64,000 nucleotides of DNA, from the NCBI GenBank assembly GCA_046329585.1, contig JAXLUI010000002.1, positions 1,674,001-1,738,000 of the forward strand. Direction: 5' to 3'. Position 1 is the stretch's first letter. Every line of letters starts with the position of its first letter. A program made the translations under genes and the position numbers. Under the pieces are notes generated by a model. It saw only the letters and a list, made by a program, of their open reading frames with translations. It had not been told where the DNA came from and did no database searches. This DNA comes from DLKC01 sp002478885 (GTDB lineage Bacteria; Bacteroidota; Bacteroidia; Chitinophagales; Chitinophagaceae). Positions 39,211 through 49,075 of this stretch are shown in pieces.

Positions 39211-39408
39211 TTTTGATTACCGGCTTTGATACGCGTAGCATCGCCTGTTGCGTCGCACACTTGTGCCATTGGTTAAAAATGGAAACGAACAACAGTACCA
39301 CTCCGCTTCATCCGGCCTTTTTGGCTTATGGCTACTGATTTGCAGATTGAAGTACAAGAGTGCGACGCAAGAAAGCTTCTTGTTATTCAAAAGCCGGGTT
39401 CAAAAAAG
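39211..39408. repeat. Fold-back repeat unit R6/F9 (best-preserved)
   Basis: Left arm ACCGGCTTTGATACG, GTAGCATCGCCTG, TTGCGTCGCACACTTGTGCC; right arm GTACAAGAGTGCGACGCAAG ... AAAAGCCGGGTTCAAAAAAG. The 198-bp unit fills the gap between two convergent genes (Fe-S protein and GNAT), so it may serve as a bidirectional terminator. Confidence 0.85.
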
Positions 39409-39409
39409 A

Positions 39410-39955
39410 CTACAGGTCTAAAACCATATCGTGGTTGTCCTTTCCGTCGTGCCAGAAAGAACCAATGCGTTTAAATCCATGTTTCTCATAAAAGTGAACC
39501 GCTCTTTTATTGCCCGCCTGAACACCACCCCATAATAAGACCTGCTTGTATTTTTTACGCCTGAGATCGTCGAGAATAACCTGGAACATTGCTGTACCCA
39601 AACCACTGTTTTGCCATGCGTCGAGCACAGAAGGCGCGAAGGTAGCGGTACAACCGTAATCGAAGAATTGCTGCTCTTCGCCCAGCCTTATTGCATCCCA
39701 TTCTATCAGTCCGTGCTTTACCAGCATATAAGAAATAATATTGTCGTTGTGCAATGCAACATACCTTATTATATCGTCGTCGTCGATACGTTTACAAATT
39801 TGTTCAACGGTGCTACGGTCGAAAGGATGCGGCCCAAATCTTGATTTGCTTTCGACAGAAAGCGCTGTGAGATAATTCGCAAGCAGGCCGGCATCATCTT
39901 TTTGAAGACACCTGACAATAATATTTTCACCATTTTTGAGCAGTATATTTTTCAT
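39410..39955 (-). CDS. GNAT family N-acetyltransferase
   Basis: 181 residues. The acetyl-CoA-binding segment reads DAWQNSGLGTAMFQ, a Q-x-x-G-L-G variant of the usual loop near residue 115-123, followed by GVQAGNKRAVHFYEKHGFKRIG, the standard C-terminal GNAT signature. Acceptor unknown. Its stop codon abuts the fold-back repeat unit. Confidence 0.85.
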   Translation of the reverse strand: MKNILLKNGENIIVRCLQKDDAGLLANYLTALSVESKSRFGPHPFDRSTVEQICKRIDDDDIIRYVALHNDNIISYMLVKHGLIEWDAIRLGEEQQFFDYGCTATFAPSVLDAWQNSGLGTAMFQVILDDLRRKKYKQVLLWGGVQAGNKRAVHFYEKHGFKRIGSFWHDGKDNHDMVLDL

Positions 39956-40202
39956 ACAGCAGCTATTGCTACAAATTTAATTCGATACGTTGATAACGGT
40001 TCTAAAAGACACGTCTGCTTATTGCAGTAGCTACAATTTAAGGTGCAGTTGAATGAATTAACTGTAAAGTGCCATTTACTTGTTATTAAATTCACCAGGA
40101 AAAATGGGACTATAATAACAAAATCAAAAAATTAAACAGGAAACAATAATTGCAATTTGCTTACATTTAATTTCTTTATTTCAGCATAATAAAAATCTTG
40201 CC

Positions 40203-41120
40203 ATGAACTATTCCAGAAGAAAATTTTTGAAGACCGGGGCGCTCACAGCTGCGGGTGCGGCGCTGGCCTCTAATAGTCTTTTAGCTTTTAAAAAGCAGGG
40301 CCATATTGTGGGTGTGCAGTTGTACTCAGTAAGGGACGACATGAAAAAAGATCCATCAGGCACATTAAAAAAGGTGAGTGAGATGGGTTATAAATACGTG
40401 GAGCACGCCAACTATATTGATCGTAAGTTTTATGGCTATTCCGCCACCGACTTTAAAAAGTTACTTGACGATCTTGGTCTTCAGATGAAGAGCGGGCACA
40501 CGGTTATGGGCAAAGCACATTGGGATGAATCGAAAAAAGATTTTACCGATGCCTGGAAATATACCGTTGAAGATGCTGCAACCTGTGGCCAGCAATATGT
40601 AATAAGCCCTTGGCTCGATGATAGCTACCGCAAAACAACCGACGATCTCAAACGTTACATGGAAGTCTTTAACAAGAGTGGGGAACTATGCAAAAAGTCA
40701 GGCATGAAATTCGGCTATCACAACCACGATTTTGAATTCAGCCAAAAGCTTGATGGTGTAAAAGTTTTTGATTTGATTTTACAGAACACAGACCCCGCAC
40801 TTGTAGCTCAACAGCTCGACATCGGCAATATGTATCACGCCGGTGGCATCGCGCTTGATATTATGAAACAATATCCTGGTCGTTTCGAATTGATGCACGT
40901 AAAAGACGAAATAAAAACGACCGGTGCAGGTGAAATGGGCGGACAGTATGAAAGCACCATTCTTGGCAAAGGTGTTATCCCCGTAAAAGAAGTAATCGAT
41001 CTTGGAAAAAAATCAGGGGGTACTACCCAGTTTATTATCGAACAGGAATCTTACCAGGGTATGGCACCTGTTGATTGCATTAAACAGGACCTCGAAATAA
41101 TGAAAGGCTGGAAATACTAG
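40203..41120 (+). CDS. Tat-exported sugar phosphate isomerase/epimerase-like TIM barrel
   Basis: 305 residues. Twin-arginine signal SRRKFLKTGALTAAGAALAS at the N-terminus. The remainder is an AP-endonuclease-2/xylose-isomerase-like barrel: VGVQLYSVRDDM, a metal-ligand region FGYHNHDFEF near 172-181, LDIGNMYHAGG near 206, and the final EQESYQGM. Bacteroidota carry many such exported proteins; substrates are mostly unknown. A strong hairpin terminator follows. Confidence 0.8.
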   Translation: MNYSRRKFLKTGALTAAGAALASNSLLAFKKQGHIVGVQLYSVRDDMKKDPSGTLKKVSEMGYKYVEHANYIDRKFYGYSATDFKKLLDDLGLQMKSGHTVMGKAHWDESKKDFTDAWKYTVEDAATCGQQYVISPWLDDSYRKTTDDLKRYMEVFNKSGELCKKSGMKFGYHNHDFEFSQKLDGVKVFDLILQNTDPALVAQQLDIGNMYHAGGIALDIMKQYPGRFELMHVKDEIKTTGAGEMGGQYESTILGKGVIPVKEVIDLGKKSGGTTQFIIEQESYQGMAPVDCIKQDLEIMKGWKY

Positions 41121-41138
41121 TCAACCAATTTGTTTTTA

Positions 41139-41170
41139 AAAAAAGCTCCATACTGTTGTGGAGCTTTTTT
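41139..41170. terminator. Bidirectional hairpin terminator
   Basis: Perfect 12-bp inverted repeat AAAAAAGCTCCA / TGGAGCTTTTTT with an 8-base loop, placed between the convergent isomerase-like and MFS genes. A-tract and T-tract on either side make it usable in both directions. Confidence 0.9.
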
Positions 41171-41186
41171 ATGTTCAATATTTAGG

Positions 41187-42407
41187 CTAAATAACTTTCC
41201 TTCTTACAATAACACGGTTGCCCGATATAAGCACGATAAAGGCGGTAAGCGTGCTTATCGCCATCACTTCTGCCATTGGTAAAGCCGTGTGATCATTCAA
41301 TACGCTTACCATCGCAGAAGATAAAGTACCAATACCTAATTGAATAGACCCGAGTAAAGCCGATGCGCTACCGGCGTTCTTTGTAAACGGAGCAAGCGAC
41401 AAAGCGGAGGAATTAGGAAAAATAAAACCCTGGCAACAAAGAAAAACAAAAATGAGGGCAATGGTTCCGTACACATTAAGCATGTTCAATATAGTTGCAA
41501 CAAACAACACAAGCCCTGTCATAGACTGGCAGAAAGCTGCGACGCGGATTATTTGCTCACTCCGGTAGGTACGCAATAACAGGCTGTTCAGCTGGCTGCA
41601 GGTGATCAGTCCGCCGGCAATAGTTGCAAATATCCATCCGTATCCCCGTTCTGAAACCTTGTATAACTCCATAAACACGTAAGGCGAGCCTGCTATGTAA
41701 GCATACAAGCCTGCAGAAGCCGCAGCACCGGTTAATGAGTAGGTCAGAAATTGTGGCTCTTTCAATACTGTATAAAAATTACTTAAGATCGGCGCCGGCT
41801 TTAACGAAAGCGTTATATCTGCCGCCCTGCCGTCGGGCATTATAAACCAGGCCGCAGTTAATATTCCACAACCCATAAGCGCCAGCAGAATAAAAATATA
41901 ATGCCAGCCGAGTGCTGTTGTAATATATCCACCAAGTGTTGGTGCAATTATCGGCGACACACCTATCACCAACATCAACAAAGCGAACACTTTTGCATTC
42001 TCTTCAACAGGGAAAATATCTCTCACAAGTGCACGTGCGGCAACCATGCCCGAACAGCCTCCCAACGCCTGGAAGAGGCGTAAACCAATAAGCAGATGAA
42101 CACTGTTCGCGAAAACACAACCCAGCGATGCAACGATATAAATAACAAGCCCTGCAAACAATGGCTTCTTGCGTCCAAAGCGGTCGAGCAAGGGCCCGTA
42201 GATCAACTGGCCCGCAGAAATACCAATGAAAAAACTGGACAAAGAAAGCGACACCGTAGCTACATCTGTCTTAAGGTCTTTTGCAATGGCGGGAAAACCC
42301 GGAAGGTACATATCAATAGAAAAAGGACCGATAGCGCTCAGCAAACCTAAAATAAGTATGAGTAAGAATTTCTGTTTGCCTTTCATTACATCCATTGCTT
42401 TAAACAA
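41187..42407 (-). CDS. Bcr/CflA family MFS multidrug transporter
   Basis: 406 residues with 12 predicted membrane segments. The motif DRFGRKKPLFAGL after TM2 is the MFS loop 2-3 signature, and SSFFIGISAGQLIYGPL plus GVSPIIAPTLGGY are typical of Bcr/CflA drug:H+ antiporters. Substrate is not predictable. The first Met is used; a second (MKGKQKF, seven codons in) is equally possible. Confidence 0.85.
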   Translation of the reverse strand: MFKAMDVMKGKQKFLLILILGLLSAIGPFSIDMYLPGFPAIAKDLKTDVATVSLSLSSFFIGISAGQLIYGPLLDRFGRKKPLFAGLVIYIVASLGCVFANSVHLLIGLRLFQALGGCSGMVAARALVRDIFPVEENAKVFALLMLVIGVSPIIAPTLGGYITTALGWHYIFILLALMGCGILTAAWFIMPDGRAADITLSLKPAPILSNFYTVLKEPQFLTYSLTGAAASAGLYAYIAGSPYVFMELYKVSERGYGWIFATIAGGLITCSQLNSLLLRTYRSEQIIRVAAFCQSMTGLVLFVATILNMLNVYGTIALIFVFLCCQGFIFPNSSALSLAPFTKNAGSASALLGSIQLGIGTLSSAMVSVLNDHTALPMAEVMAISTLTAFIVLISGNRVIVRRKVI

Positions 42408-42495
42408 AAGTTCAAAAGTAAATATTATTCAGCTTTCAATATGTTTAGTTTAGCATATAGGTTTGCGCCTGTGGGCCATTATGTGATAAATTATT

Positions 42496-42688
42496 GGGGG
42501 GCCGGCTTTAGCAACAGCATCAGCTTAACTTGCGTCGCACACTTGTGCTGCAAAACAAAGTGCGTCAATAAAGCCCCGGTAAAACGCGTCTGTTTATGTT
42601 CATCCGATCATGCTTGCTGATACTTATACTTCAGTAAAAGTGTGCGACGCAACAGGCGATGACATTTATATAAAAGCCGGGAACAAAA
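42496..42688. repeat. Fold-back repeat unit R7/F10
   Basis: Left arm GCCGGCTTTAGC ... TTGCGTCGCACACTTGTGC; right arm AAAAGTGTGCGACGCAACAGGCGATG ... AAAAGCCGGGAACAAAA, written here as separated segments. It lies between two minus-strand genes, upstream of the MFS start and beyond the stop of the 1,102-residue secreted protein gene. The rest of this 328-bp gap holds nothing recognisable. Confidence 0.82.
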
Positions 42689-42735
42689 TACCTGTCCTTC
42701 GAAGAACAGGTTTGCAGAAGTTAAAACACACTTCG

Positions 42736-45700
42736 CTAGTTACAGATAAGCTTTATCGATTTTCTTTTTCCATTCGCATCGAAAACGTTTATCATGTAAA
42801 CGCCCGTGCTTAACGATTTAATGTCGAGGGTGAGGTTAATATTACCTTTGGATAATTGATAAGTGTTGCGTTGTAAACTTCGGCCGGTAAGATCGTTGAT
42901 CGTGATCTTATAATTGCCGGTTTGTTCAGCATCAAAATTAATATTCACCAGGTCATGTGCCGGGTTTGGAAATGCCATCATTGCTGTGGCAGGTAATGAA
43001 ATAGAAGATGGTTCCTCTACCAATTGAGCTGCTGCAGCGCTGCCAACCGTTACATAATAAAGGGTTAACCCTGATGACCCGCAACTATTGGACGAAGTAA
43101 CCTTTACATTGCCGGATGCAAAACCCCAGTTGACCTTTATCGTGGATGTTCCCTGGCCTGAAACAATGGTTGCACCATTCGGCAACACCCATGTATAACC
43201 TAGTCCCGCAACGTTTGGAACACTGTATGTTAAGCCACCTTGCTTTGCGCTTACCGTTGCTGGTCCGGTAATAGCTGATGGCCGCGCCGGTGTTAATGCA
43301 ATTGTTTTTGTTTGCAGAATGCTTATTCCGCATTGGTTACCTGCGGCTACTGATATGGAGCCGCCTGTAAAACTACTGGTGGTCGTTAATGCAGCGATGA
43401 GACCGCCATTAGCAGTCGCTGTAATAGAACTGTTGTCGGGTGCATACCAGTTATAAAATGTGGAATTAGGCACTTTAGCGATGCTGTAGTTATAATCACC
43501 TGGCAAACATACGCCGGTGAGATCTGCCTGTTGCGACGAAATCTGCCCGGGTTTATCAGGACGTACTGCATTGCCGTTCGGAATGTTGATACTTGCATCA
43601 TCGGTACATCCATTCGCGTCGGTTATGGAAATGGATTTTGTGCCAGAGCTTACAATATAAATGCCGGTGCCGGTATAAGGAACAGTTCCGCCGGTGCCAT
43701 CCACATACAGGTTAGTGAATCCACCTTTGCACAAGATGGGGTCGTAAGAAAGTGTGGCTTTGAGCAGAGCGGGTTGTGTAACATTGAAAGAGGCGGATGT
43801 TACACAGCCAGCCTGCGATTTCACAACAACCGTGTAAAGTGAAGGAATAAGATTGCTGATGTCTTCTGCGGAGGACTTAAAATTATTGGTGTTATTTGAC
43901 CAGTTGTAAGTAAACGGTCCTGTACCATCCGATGCAATTAAATTGATAGCACCATTTTTTGCGTTATAACAAGTTACCGTATTAATGTTTGCGCTAAGCG
44001 CGGGGCTGCTGTTAACAGCAACAGCTATTACAGGAATATTGAAAACGCTTACGCCTCCGCCTTTGACGGGAATCCCGGAGCTATAATTGCCCGCATTGCC
44101 TGGATAGAACTTTATAAAAAGCTGTTTCGAAAAAGAGCCCGCGATATTGCTGATGACTATAGAATCTTTATAAACGCCCTCGGTGTCTTCAGAAAATTTA
44201 AACCCTTTAAGCGGACCTACAGTAGCGGTAGAGCCTGTAAGAAAAGCGCCGCTTACGGTGAACGTTTTCGCTTTACTAACTGAATTGATACACAGCGTAT
44301 CAAACTGTGTTAAAGCAGAAGCGCTGAAACCAACACCAGAGAGATCGGCGTTAGGTCTTGACAATTCAACAACAGAGAATATTACGTTTTCCGGAGTAGA
44401 TGCCCGTATGGAGAAGTCCGAATTATTAAACCCACGGTTTCCAAAATAGGCGTCTGTAAGTGTAACTGTTGCCTTTTTCCAAAGACCCGTATTGGTACAG
44501 GTAACCTTAATGGAAGTCTTGTTTGCCGCAATTTTTGAATCGTAGAACAATTGCCATGTACCTGTGCCGCTATCGAGGTAAACGATGTCAATCATTACTG
44601 GGTAGGCACCGTTGAGTACTTTATTATTCAGGAACAAACTATCAACATCGAAGAATAATTGAGCCTTGTTACTATTTACATCAAAGCCCCGGGCAAACCT
44701 TCCATACATTGAAGCGGTATCACGGGAGTTAACGTTCCAATAGCCAACGCTTGTTTCGTTTGCTTTAATCTGGTGAAGGAATCGTTCATAATTGCCGGGG
44801 AATAAATTCCAGCCAACATCATTTATTCCGGTAGCATTAAGATTATCATTTTCAGAAAGAATGGCATTTGCCGTATCATCTAAACGCGCCCCGAATGGAA
44901 TAAAGCCGGAAAGAACATTTTTAAACCTGGTCGCGGTCCTGGTTACCGGCCCATAAACAGATGGGGGAAACCTTGAAGTATCTGATGCGTCTATCACATC
45001 CTTCAAAGCACACATTGCATAATTGCTGTTTTGCGGAACTTTTTGGCCGGCGTACCTGTTATAAAAATTAAAAGCAGAATCGTAATTATGATCGAAGATG
45101 TATTGATTAGCCTGATTACTCCAATCGAGCCCCCAATGAATATCGTAGCACATTAGTGCATACATATTCCGGTAAGAAAAAGTATTCCACCATCCCGTGT
45201 ATAAACTCTCTCCCGTTATTTCGCAGCGGGCCCTGACATATTCGCCATTTTGAGGATTGTTCAAAATATTAAACAACCATGAAGCCTTGTCTGCTTCATC
45301 ATTGAGTTGATATCCCTTACCCAATGAACCGGTTTTAATCCATCCGCCGGGGCAACTATCGATAAGCCAATTCATTTGTGCAGCACCGCTATTGGAAGGG
45401 TTGCTCAATAGGTATATCTTGGGATTAAAGTTCTTGTATTCGTTGTAGTAATATAAACTGAATTCCTGGAAAAGTGAATTGAACTGGCCATCGCTTAAAT
45501 AATATTTCGTAGGAACCGAGCCTTTGTAGCTTATGTAATCACCCGTACTTCCAAAGCATGCCTGAACAGCCACTATCTGCATTCGAACATTTGCAGGCAG
45601 CGTTTCAAGATGTTGCCTTACCGTAGTGATCATTCTTTTGAAATACGTCTTATAATCCGGGTCGGCGTAATAGGGAGAATAGCCGGATATTTGTCCATTG

Positions 45701-46044
45701 GCATCATACTCCATCACTTTGGGTACTCCATTCGTAAAAAGCCAATCGGGCGCATCTTCCTTTGTATAAACCATGAATATGATTGGTGTTGTATCCTGTG
45801 CCCGGATAGACAATTGATAGTCGAAGTCTGACCAATTCCACACATTTGGTGCAGTCTCCAGGTCAGCCCACCTGAAATTACAGAGACGTCCTTTTATTTC
45901 CGGGTAGCTTTGACGCGAGATAGGGCTGCCAAAGGTTTGCCAGATACCATAGTTGTAGTGAATAGAATCAGCCACCTGAGCATTTGCGCAGATGCTAACA
46001 AAAAATAAAGCCACTAAAAAGATACGCACTAAACAGTTTTTCAT
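42736..46044 (-). CDS. T9SS-secreted multi-domain protein with N-terminal TIM-barrel-like domain
   Basis: 1,102 residues. A signal peptide (to about 22, ICANAQ) is followed by a ~400-residue domain with glycoside-hydrolase-like strands (RWADLETAPNVWNWSDFDY, YDIHWGLDWSNQ), reminiscent of GH42/DUF4832-type barrels. Next come beta-sandwich segments and two SprB-like repeats (SANINTVTCYNAKNGAINL and a second beginning KATLSYDP). A PKD-like region and a type A sorting domain (FPNPAHDLVNINFD ... GVYMINVFD) finish it. Probably a cell-surface or secreted carbohydrate-active or adhesive protein. The catalytic residues of the barrel could not be assigned with confidence. Confidence 0.7.
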   Translation of the reverse strand: MKNCLVRIFLVALFFVSICANAQVADSIHYNYGIWQTFGSPISRQSYPEIKGRLCNFRWADLETAPNVWNWSDFDYQLSIRAQDTTPIIFMVYTKEDAPDWLFTNGVPKVMEYDANGQISGYSPYYADPDYKTYFKRMITTVRQHLETLPANVRMQIVAVQACFGSTGDYISYKGSVPTKYYLSDGQFNSLFQEFSLYYYNEYKNFNPKIYLLSNPSNSGAAQMNWLIDSCPGGWIKTGSLGKGYQLNDEADKASWLFNILNNPQNGEYVRARCEITGESLYTGWWNTFSYRNMYALMCYDIHWGLDWSNQANQYIFDHNYDSAFNFYNRYAGQKVPQNSNYAMCALKDVIDASDTSRFPPSVYGPVTRTATRFKNVLSGFIPFGARLDDTANAILSENDNLNATGINDVGWNLFPGNYERFLHQIKANETSVGYWNVNSRDTASMYGRFARGFDVNSNKAQLFFDVDSLFLNNKVLNGAYPVMIDIVYLDSGTGTWQLFYDSKIAANKTSIKVTCTNTGLWKKATVTLTDAYFGNRGFNNSDFSIRASTPENVIFSVVELSRPNADLSGVGFSASALTQFDTLCINSVSKAKTFTVSGAFLTGSTATVGPLKGFKFSEDTEGVYKDSIVISNIAGSFSKQLFIKFYPGNAGNYSSGIPVKGGGVSVFNIPVIAVAVNSSPALSANINTVTCYNAKNGAINLIASDGTGPFTYNWSNNTNNFKSSAEDISNLIPSLYTVVVKSQAGCVTSASFNVTQPALLKATLSYDPILCKGGFTNLYVDGTGGTVPYTGTGIYIVSSGTKSISITDANGCTDDASINIPNGNAVRPDKPGQISSQQADLTGVCLPGDYNYSIAKVPNSTFYNWYAPDNSSITATANGGLIAALTTTSSFTGGSISVAAGNQCGISILQTKTIALTPARPSAITGPATVSAKQGGLTYSVPNVAGLGYTWVLPNGATIVSGQGTSTIKVNWGFASGNVKVTSSNSCGSSGLTLYYVTVGSAAAAQLVEEPSSISLPATAMMAFPNPAHDLVNINFDAEQTGNYKITINDLTGRSLQRNTYQLSKGNINLTLDIKSLSTGVYMINVFDANGKRKSIKLICN

Positions 46045-46462
46045 TCCTTTTTACTGTTTTGCTGGTTGGTATTGGATAAATAATAATGATTTCATAACCG
46101 GGCTGAATGCTTAAAGGAACTTACACACAAGACTTTCGCTGAGTTTAAGCTTTCGGCGACTGAACACCACACTACAATATCGGTTTGGGATTGAAATAAA
46201 ACGGAGCTGCCAGAAAACATTCTTTAAAATAAGCAGTCCTTTTTGGAAAATACAACAACTGCAAATGTGCTGTATTACTGTATTTATATACAATGTGCGC
46301 AAATTAACGATAAGTTTGAGTGAAAAAAAAGTATTGATTTGTTTCTCCAACTTAAAATACTCTTAATGCAAATATGCTGGTCAATGCTTTTTAAGTATGT
46401 TTAACAGGCAATATTGTAACCGCTGAACAAAAAAATTATCGTGACACGTCCGATGTAAGCCC
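46045..46462. other. Intergenic, 418 bp
   Basis: AT-rich gap between the start of the large secreted protein and the stop of the AraC gene. It should hold the promoter of the secreted protein. No repeat arm, RNA gene or credible short gene seen. Confidence 0.45.
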
Positions 46463-47323
46463 TTAACCCGCAATACCAGTACCTGCAAAATTTTTCCTGT
46501 AACGTGATGGGGTAATATTTTTTACTTTCTGAAATTGCTTGTTGAAGTTGGCGATTGTATTAAATCCACTCTCATAACAAATCGCTTCAACAGGCTTCGC
46601 GGTTTCTATCAGCAGTTTGCAAGCATGTCCTATGCGCACTTCATTGAGGAAATCGATATACGTTTTTTTTGTACTCTTTTTAAAATAGTTACAAAATGCA
46701 GGAACGCTCATGTTTACGTGACCTGCAATAGCCTCCAATGTGACAGCATCGTCAAAGTTTTCGATTGTATAACTGAATATTTTATCCAGCCGATCCCTGT
46801 TTCTTGCATTCAACTCCTTTACTTCCTGCGTGGAAACTGTTTCAAATTGTTTGGCTTCTGCCATTCTGTTCAGGCAATCGCAAATAATAATAATCCGCTC
46901 AAATCCTGATACCTGTTCCAGTTTCTTTACCATCGGCGCAAGAACTTTTTGCAGGGGGTCTTTGATATGTAAACCTTTTGAAGATACCTGCAAAAGACCC
47001 CGGATCTTTTTTGCTTCGGGCAACTGCAGAAAATCAGTGCCCCAGAAATCGTCCTTGAATTGCACCACCACCGCTGAAGTGATTAAATGCTTATGCGCTT
47101 TCTGAAAACAATGCGGAAGGTTGCTGCCGAGAAAAAAAATATCGCCTGTTTTAAAACCACCTATATAGTTGCCGATAAAACTGGTTCCATGGCCTTCTGT
47201 GAACAATATCAATTCATACTCTACATGCTGATGCCATGGCACTTCAAACCTTGGCGTGCGGTAGGTTCGTGCCACAAATGAATGACTTTCGCCAGGTGTA
47301 AGCTTTTCAACAATAGGTTTCAT
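46463..47323 (-). CDS. AraC-family regulator, probable xylose-locus activator
   Basis: 286 residues. An N-terminal cupin-like sensor (VPWHQHVEYELILFTEGHG, GDIFFLGSNLPH) is followed by a C-terminal double HTH (VTLEAIAGHVNMSVPAFCNYFKK ... CYESGFNTIANFNKQFQK ... TPSRYRKNF). It is divergent from xylB, the classic arrangement for a sugar-responsive activator. Direct regulation of xylBA is inferred from position only. Confidence 0.85.
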   Translation of the reverse strand: MKPIVEKLTPGESHSFVARTYRTPRFEVPWHQHVEYELILFTEGHGTSFIGNYIGGFKTGDIFFLGSNLPHCFQKAHKHLITSAVVVQFKDDFWGTDFLQLPEAKKIRGLLQVSSKGLHIKDPLQKVLAPMVKKLEQVSGFERIIIICDCLNRMAEAKQFETVSTQEVKELNARNRDRLDKIFSYTIENFDDAVTLEAIAGHVNMSVPAFCNYFKKSTKKTYIDFLNEVRIGHACKLLIETAKPVEAICYESGFNTIANFNKQFQKVKNITPSRYRKNFAGTGIAG

Positions 47324-47482
47324 AAATCCACTATCTTAAGCATTATTAAAAAAGCAAAGTAATATTTTTATTAAAATAGTTTATGTTTTTAAAATAAAAG
47401 TTGAGGCGTTTTGCGTGGCATCAATCTACCTTAGTGCTGTTAAAAACATTTCTAACATTGACTTTGCAGCCACAAATTAGTT
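47324..47482. promoter_or_regulatory. Divergent araC/xylB control region
   Basis: 159 bp between divergent genes. Candidate Bacteroidota -7 boxes (TAnnTTTG type) are ACTTTG preceded by TT near 47355-47362 on the minus strand and TGACTTTG at 47459-47466 on the plus strand. The middle contains A/T-rich segments TTTTTATTAAAAT and GTTTTTAAAATAAAAG that could be half-sites for the AraC protein. Assignments are tentative. Confidence 0.4.
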
Positions 47483-48961
47483 ATGCTACTACTAGGAATT
47501 GATATTGGCACTTCTTCCATAAAAGTATCTGTTGTTGATGCACACACGCAAAAAGCTGTAGCCTCGGCAAGTTACCCCGACACAGAAGCAACCATCATCT
47601 CGCATCAAAAGGGTTGGGCAGAACAAGCTCCACAAAGCTGGTGGGATTACTTTAAAAAGGCTTTGGAAAAAGCAAGCAGCAAAAATAATTTCAACCCGAA
47701 GGATATTGCGGCTATCGGGATTGCTTACCAGATGCATGGGTTGGTTGCAGTGGATAAAGATCAACAAGTATTGCGTAACTCCATCATCTGGTGCGACAGT
47801 CGTGCAGTTCCTTATGGCGACGCGGCGTTTCATGCTATCGGTGAAAAAAAATGCCTGGCGCATTTGCTCAATTCTCCCGGTAATTTTACCGCCGCAAAAC
47901 TGGCGTGGGTAAAGGAGCACGAGCCTGCCATTTTTGAAAAGATTTATAAGATAATGTTACCGGGTGATTATTTGGCAATGATGCTTACCGGCAATATTAC
48001 TACCAGCGCATCATCTTTATCAGAAGGCATTCTCTGGGATTTTAAAGAGAGGGCTGTCTCCGGCGACGTGTTGAATTTCTTTGGCTTCGACAGCAGCGTT
48101 ATCCCCGCGATCAGCGACGTCTTCACAGCGCATGGCTATTTAAGTGAACCTGTTGCCGGTCAACTTCACCTTAAAGCTGGCATCCCTGTAAGCTATAAGG
48201 CAGGCGATCAACCCAACAATGCTTTATCGCTGAATGTATTTCATCCCGGAGAAGTAGCTGCAACGGCAGGGACTTCGGGTGTTATCTATGGTATAAGCGA
48301 TCAACTCACCTGTGACCAGCAATCAAGAGTGAACAGCTTTGCGCATGTAAACCACACAAATGAACAAACAAGAATTGGTGTGCTGCTTTGCATCAATGGC
48401 ACAGGCATATTGAACAGTTGGATCAAAAAAAACACTGCATCAACAGAAAGCTATAACGATCTTAACAACGCCGCATCGAAGATTGCTGCAGGCAGCGATG
48501 GATTGTATATACTTCCGTTTGGCAATGGCGCAGAGCGAATGCTTAATAATAAAATGGTTGGCGCGCATATGCACAACATCGATCTCAACAAGCATAGCGC
48601 CGCACATATCTACCGCGCAGGCCAGGAAGGTATCGCCTTCGCATTTCGTTATGGGCTCGATATTATGCGGGAGAATAACATGCAGCCTTCCATCATCCGC
48701 GCAGGCAGGGCGAACATGTTTTTAAGCAATGTGTTCAGCAACGCATTTGTAAACGCAACCAATACAGCCGTGCAATTATATAACAGCGACGGAAGTGTTG
48801 GGGCAGCGCTTGGAGCAGGTATCGGGGCAAACATTTACAACAGCGAAAAAGAAGCATTCGCCGGCATGGAATGTTTGCAAACGATAGAGCCAACGGAAGC
48901 GACATTATATAATGACTTATACAATGAATGGAAAATATTGTTGGACCAGGCTTTGAAATAA
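47483..48961 (+). CDS. xylB: Xylulokinase
   Basis: 492 residues, normal for FGGY kinases. Phosphate 1 motif LGIDIGTSSIKVSV at the N-terminus, GWAEQAPQSWWDYF and IAYQMHGLVAVD near 75-85 (xylulokinase-type substrate strand), IIWCDSRAV, and C-terminal adenosine motif GSVGAALGAGIGANIY. It phosphorylates D-xylulose to xylulose 5-phosphate for the pentose phosphate pathway. xylA follows 206 bp downstream, an unusually long gap for the pair, occupied by repeat arm F11. Confidence 0.93.
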   Translation: MLLLGIDIGTSSIKVSVVDAHTQKAVASASYPDTEATIISHQKGWAEQAPQSWWDYFKKALEKASSKNNFNPKDIAAIGIAYQMHGLVAVDKDQQVLRNSIIWCDSRAVPYGDAAFHAIGEKKCLAHLLNSPGNFTAAKLAWVKEHEPAIFEKIYKIMLPGDYLAMMLTGNITTSASSLSEGILWDFKERAVSGDVLNFFGFDSSVIPAISDVFTAHGYLSEPVAGQLHLKAGIPVSYKAGDQPNNALSLNVFHPGEVAATAGTSGVIYGISDQLTCDQQSRVNSFAHVNHTNEQTRIGVLLCINGTGILNSWIKKNTASTESYNDLNNAASKIAAGSDGLYILPFGNGAERMLNNKMVGAHMHNIDLNKHSAAHIYRAGQEGIAFAFRYGLDIMRENNMQPSIIRAGRANMFLSNVFSNAFVNATNTAVQLYNSDGSVGAALGAGIGANIYNSEKEAFAGMECLQTIEPTEATLYNDLYNEWKILLDQALK

Positions 48962-49075
48962 GTATTAGGCTTTTGTTGCGCCTGTCGCGGGAGGACCGGT
49001 GTGAACCGCACACCTGCACAAAGCAACAATAAACAGCAGGCCGCGTAAATCCTTTTGTAGAAGCTCATGCATATT

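Noticed and set aside
46111..46350. 79-codon minus-strand open frame in the 418-bp gap
   Set aside because: No signal, motif or plausible start context; AT-rich gap sequence.
48961..49000. TTGTTGCGCCTGTCGCGG after xylB as a reverse partner to F11
   Set aside because: Only a partial, gapped match to the core and no CCGGC end; too weak to count.
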